Assembly (NCBI GenBank): GCA_027922465.2
Contig: BQMF02000625.1
Span: 141,499-205,498, forward strand
Reading direction: 5' to 3'
Length of the DNA: 64,000 nucleotides
Origin: Turritopsis dohrnii
Taxonomy: Eukaryota; Cnidaria; Hydrozoa; Anthoathecata; Oceaniidae
Shown: piece by piece, positions 62,534 through 64,000 of the stretch
Layout: each line of letters begins with the position of its first letter
How positions within the stretch are numbered: the first letter of the stretch is position 1
Notes under the pieces: model-generated
Database searches by the model: none
What the model was told of the DNA's origin: nothing
The model's input: the letters and a program-made list of their open reading frames with translations, nothing else
Program-made: the position numbers and the translations under genes

Positions 62534-62879
62534 CTTTCCTTTTGCTGATCACAATGATATATTTCATTGTAAGATGTTGTTTTAGGACTCATTTTAATCA
62601 TTGTAGATCATGTCGTAGTTGTGAAATATCGACATCAGAAATAATGTCTTATTTTTTTAACTTTTGAGAAATTTGTAAAATGTGTTGCTATAATCTCGAT
62701 ATCCACTTATATCTATATACCTTTCCTGATATTAAAACGAAAGTGAAAACCTCCATGGTGAAAATGTTTTAATTTCATATAAATGATTAGGTTATTAGCT
62801 GCTTATTTCAATCATCTTTGTGTATCCTTGATATTTGAGCCAATAAGATGTTGTTGTTCGATTTCTATATAATCAACAC

Positions 62880-63520
62880 AGTCGCGCTGCAGATGAGTTT
62901 GGACTAGAGATACCATTAGTTCTATACATATAAATCAAGGAATTTAGAAAGGCATTTCCATACATTGAAAACAGTATCATTCCATGTCTCTGCTGAATGA
63001 ATCAATTTATCGTGTATTAGGGAGAAAAACAAAAACTGTTAATGGTATGATATTCGTTACAACCAACAAAATGGAAATCAGGAGAACACTTCGGGTTGTC
63101 TTTTCGATCCTTATTTTTTGCGGAGGAAGATATTTTGTTCCCGTTCTTACTTTTATTTCCAGTTTTGATGTAAATGAACAGGCAAATGTTCATAGTTACT
63201 CCCACAACTGCTTGCAATAACACAAACAGTTCAAACCCTCTCAAAACATCGCATAATGCTTCTTTCTTATGACCTATTTGAAATTTGATAAAGCCAACAG
63301 TTATTCCAAGCAGGAATGATACAATCTAACAGTTGGGAAGGAGAGAAAACCCTGTTCCTCATCTGTTTACTTTGAAATGATATCATAAAGCTAATAATAC
63401 GAACACACGAGATCAAAACAGGTTTTGCTCTCGATGCAGTTGGAAATCTGTTGTAAAATACTTTATCGAGGTTGACATTCATACATGTATACTTTATCTG
63501 GTAGGACGATTGTCCCTAAG
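62880..63520 (-). pseudogene. Decayed rhodopsin-like GPCR, copy 2
   Basis: Counterpart of 42054-42700. It keeps the frameshift in the Lys-rich loop and adds its own: a 5-bp deletion near 63340 after the segment QMRNRVFS, and a 1-bp deletion before transmembrane segment 7 near 62978. It is more decayed than copy 1. Confidence 0.6.
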
Positions 63521-63719
63521 AATAAATCACTAATTCCTTCAAGGATTTTCAGAAGTTTCCAAAAACTTAAAAGAACTATGTAGTTGGTTAAGCTTTTGTT
63601 GTCAGGCTGTCTTCTTGTGAAAAATTAAACAAAACGAAATAAAGGTCCCAAGGTATTACAGTGACTACCAAGTTGTCAGGATTCCATATCTTAGTATCAT
63701 TACACTCTTTAGAGAAAAC

Positions 63720-64000
63720 TTTTGCCTAGTTTGTTGGCTCTTCTTCTTCCATTTTGTGAAAAGACATATTTTCTGGTTTTAATCAGATTCTCCTTAAAGT
63801 TTTCAATTTGCGCAGCCTGTCCACGAACTTTTCGATGTCTTTTCGTATGATTTATAATCATCCCCAGTCAAATGCAACATCGGTATTTTCTTGGTCTCAC
63901 TCATTGCCTCTTTTTTATAATTTTTAGTTTCAATTTCAACAATGAGAAATTGACGAAGGACTTTTAAAAACTTCAACATTAGAACATCTCTATCCTAAAA
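63720..64000 (-). pseudogene. Copy 2 of the unrecognised minus-strand frame, frameshifted
   Basis: Aligned with 42954-43217. Single-base insertions near 63753 and 63858 break the frame that is open in copy 1. The window ends within the duplicated sequence. Confidence 0.4.

Larger units (their letters stand above)
45837..64000 (+). repeat. Direct duplication, copy 2, interrupted by a Polinton
   Basis: It matches 39719-41471 over 45837-47642, and 41467-43224 over 62298-64000. The 14.7-kb Polinton fills the gap. The right limit is beyond the window. Besides the Polinton, copy 2 has a roughly 75-bp insertion near 47480-47555 relative to copy 1. Confidence 0.9.

Overview
This is eukaryotic, AT-rich, intron-containing DNA from a cnidarian, most likely a medusozoan. 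Three things support that: a hedgling gene (a cadherin family known from choanoflagellates, sponges and cnidarians), an innexin gap-junction gene, and a small cationic peptide family laid out like hydrozoan arminins. I cannot name the species from the sequence alone.

Layout. (1) 95-14869, plus strand: the last 28 exons of a giant hedgling gene. It opens inside the window with the C-terminal piece of the Hedgehog N-terminal (Hedge) domain, followed by a vWA domain, about 21 cadherin repeats, two Ig domains, EGF repeats, one membrane span and a cytoplasmic SH2 domain that lacks the FLVR arginine. (2) 17775-19336, minus strand: a two-exon innexin. (3) About 19.4-38 kb: gene-poor DNA rich in repeats (palindromic MITEs, a pogo-like MITE, three head-to-tail hairpin-headed repeat units, a Harbinger-like MITE), with one unrecognised exon at 33743-34516. 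(4) 38.1-39.75 kb: a graveyard of transposon genes (retroelement-type integrase, MADF/BESS protein, PIF/Harbinger transposase). (5) 39.7-64 kb: a direct duplication of a roughly 3.5-kb unit. Each copy carries a five-exon gene for a secreted peptide precursor (signal peptide, acidic propiece, Arg/Pro-repeat cationic C-terminus) followed by a decayed GPCR.

The second copy of the peptide gene is split in its last intron by a complete 14,655-bp Polinton/Maverick (47643-62297). It has apparently identical 339-bp terminal inverted repeats and a 5-bp flanking duplication, and the unoccupied target site survives in copy 1. The element encodes protein-primed DNA polymerase B, a retroviral-type integrase, an A32-like packaging ATPase, a major capsid protein, a candidate minor capsid protein and several small membrane or coiled-coil proteins.

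The most notable Polinton contents are a small gene resembling the PP1-recruiting domain of GADD34/PPP1R15 (51655-51903), which suggests control of host eIF2-alpha phosphorylation; perfect hairpins at most gene ends; and a TCTA-type motif immediately upstream of several structural genes, recalling virophage and giant-virus transcription signals. I saw no adenain-like protease gene. One structural gene carries two frameshifts, so the copy may be young but no longer autonomous.
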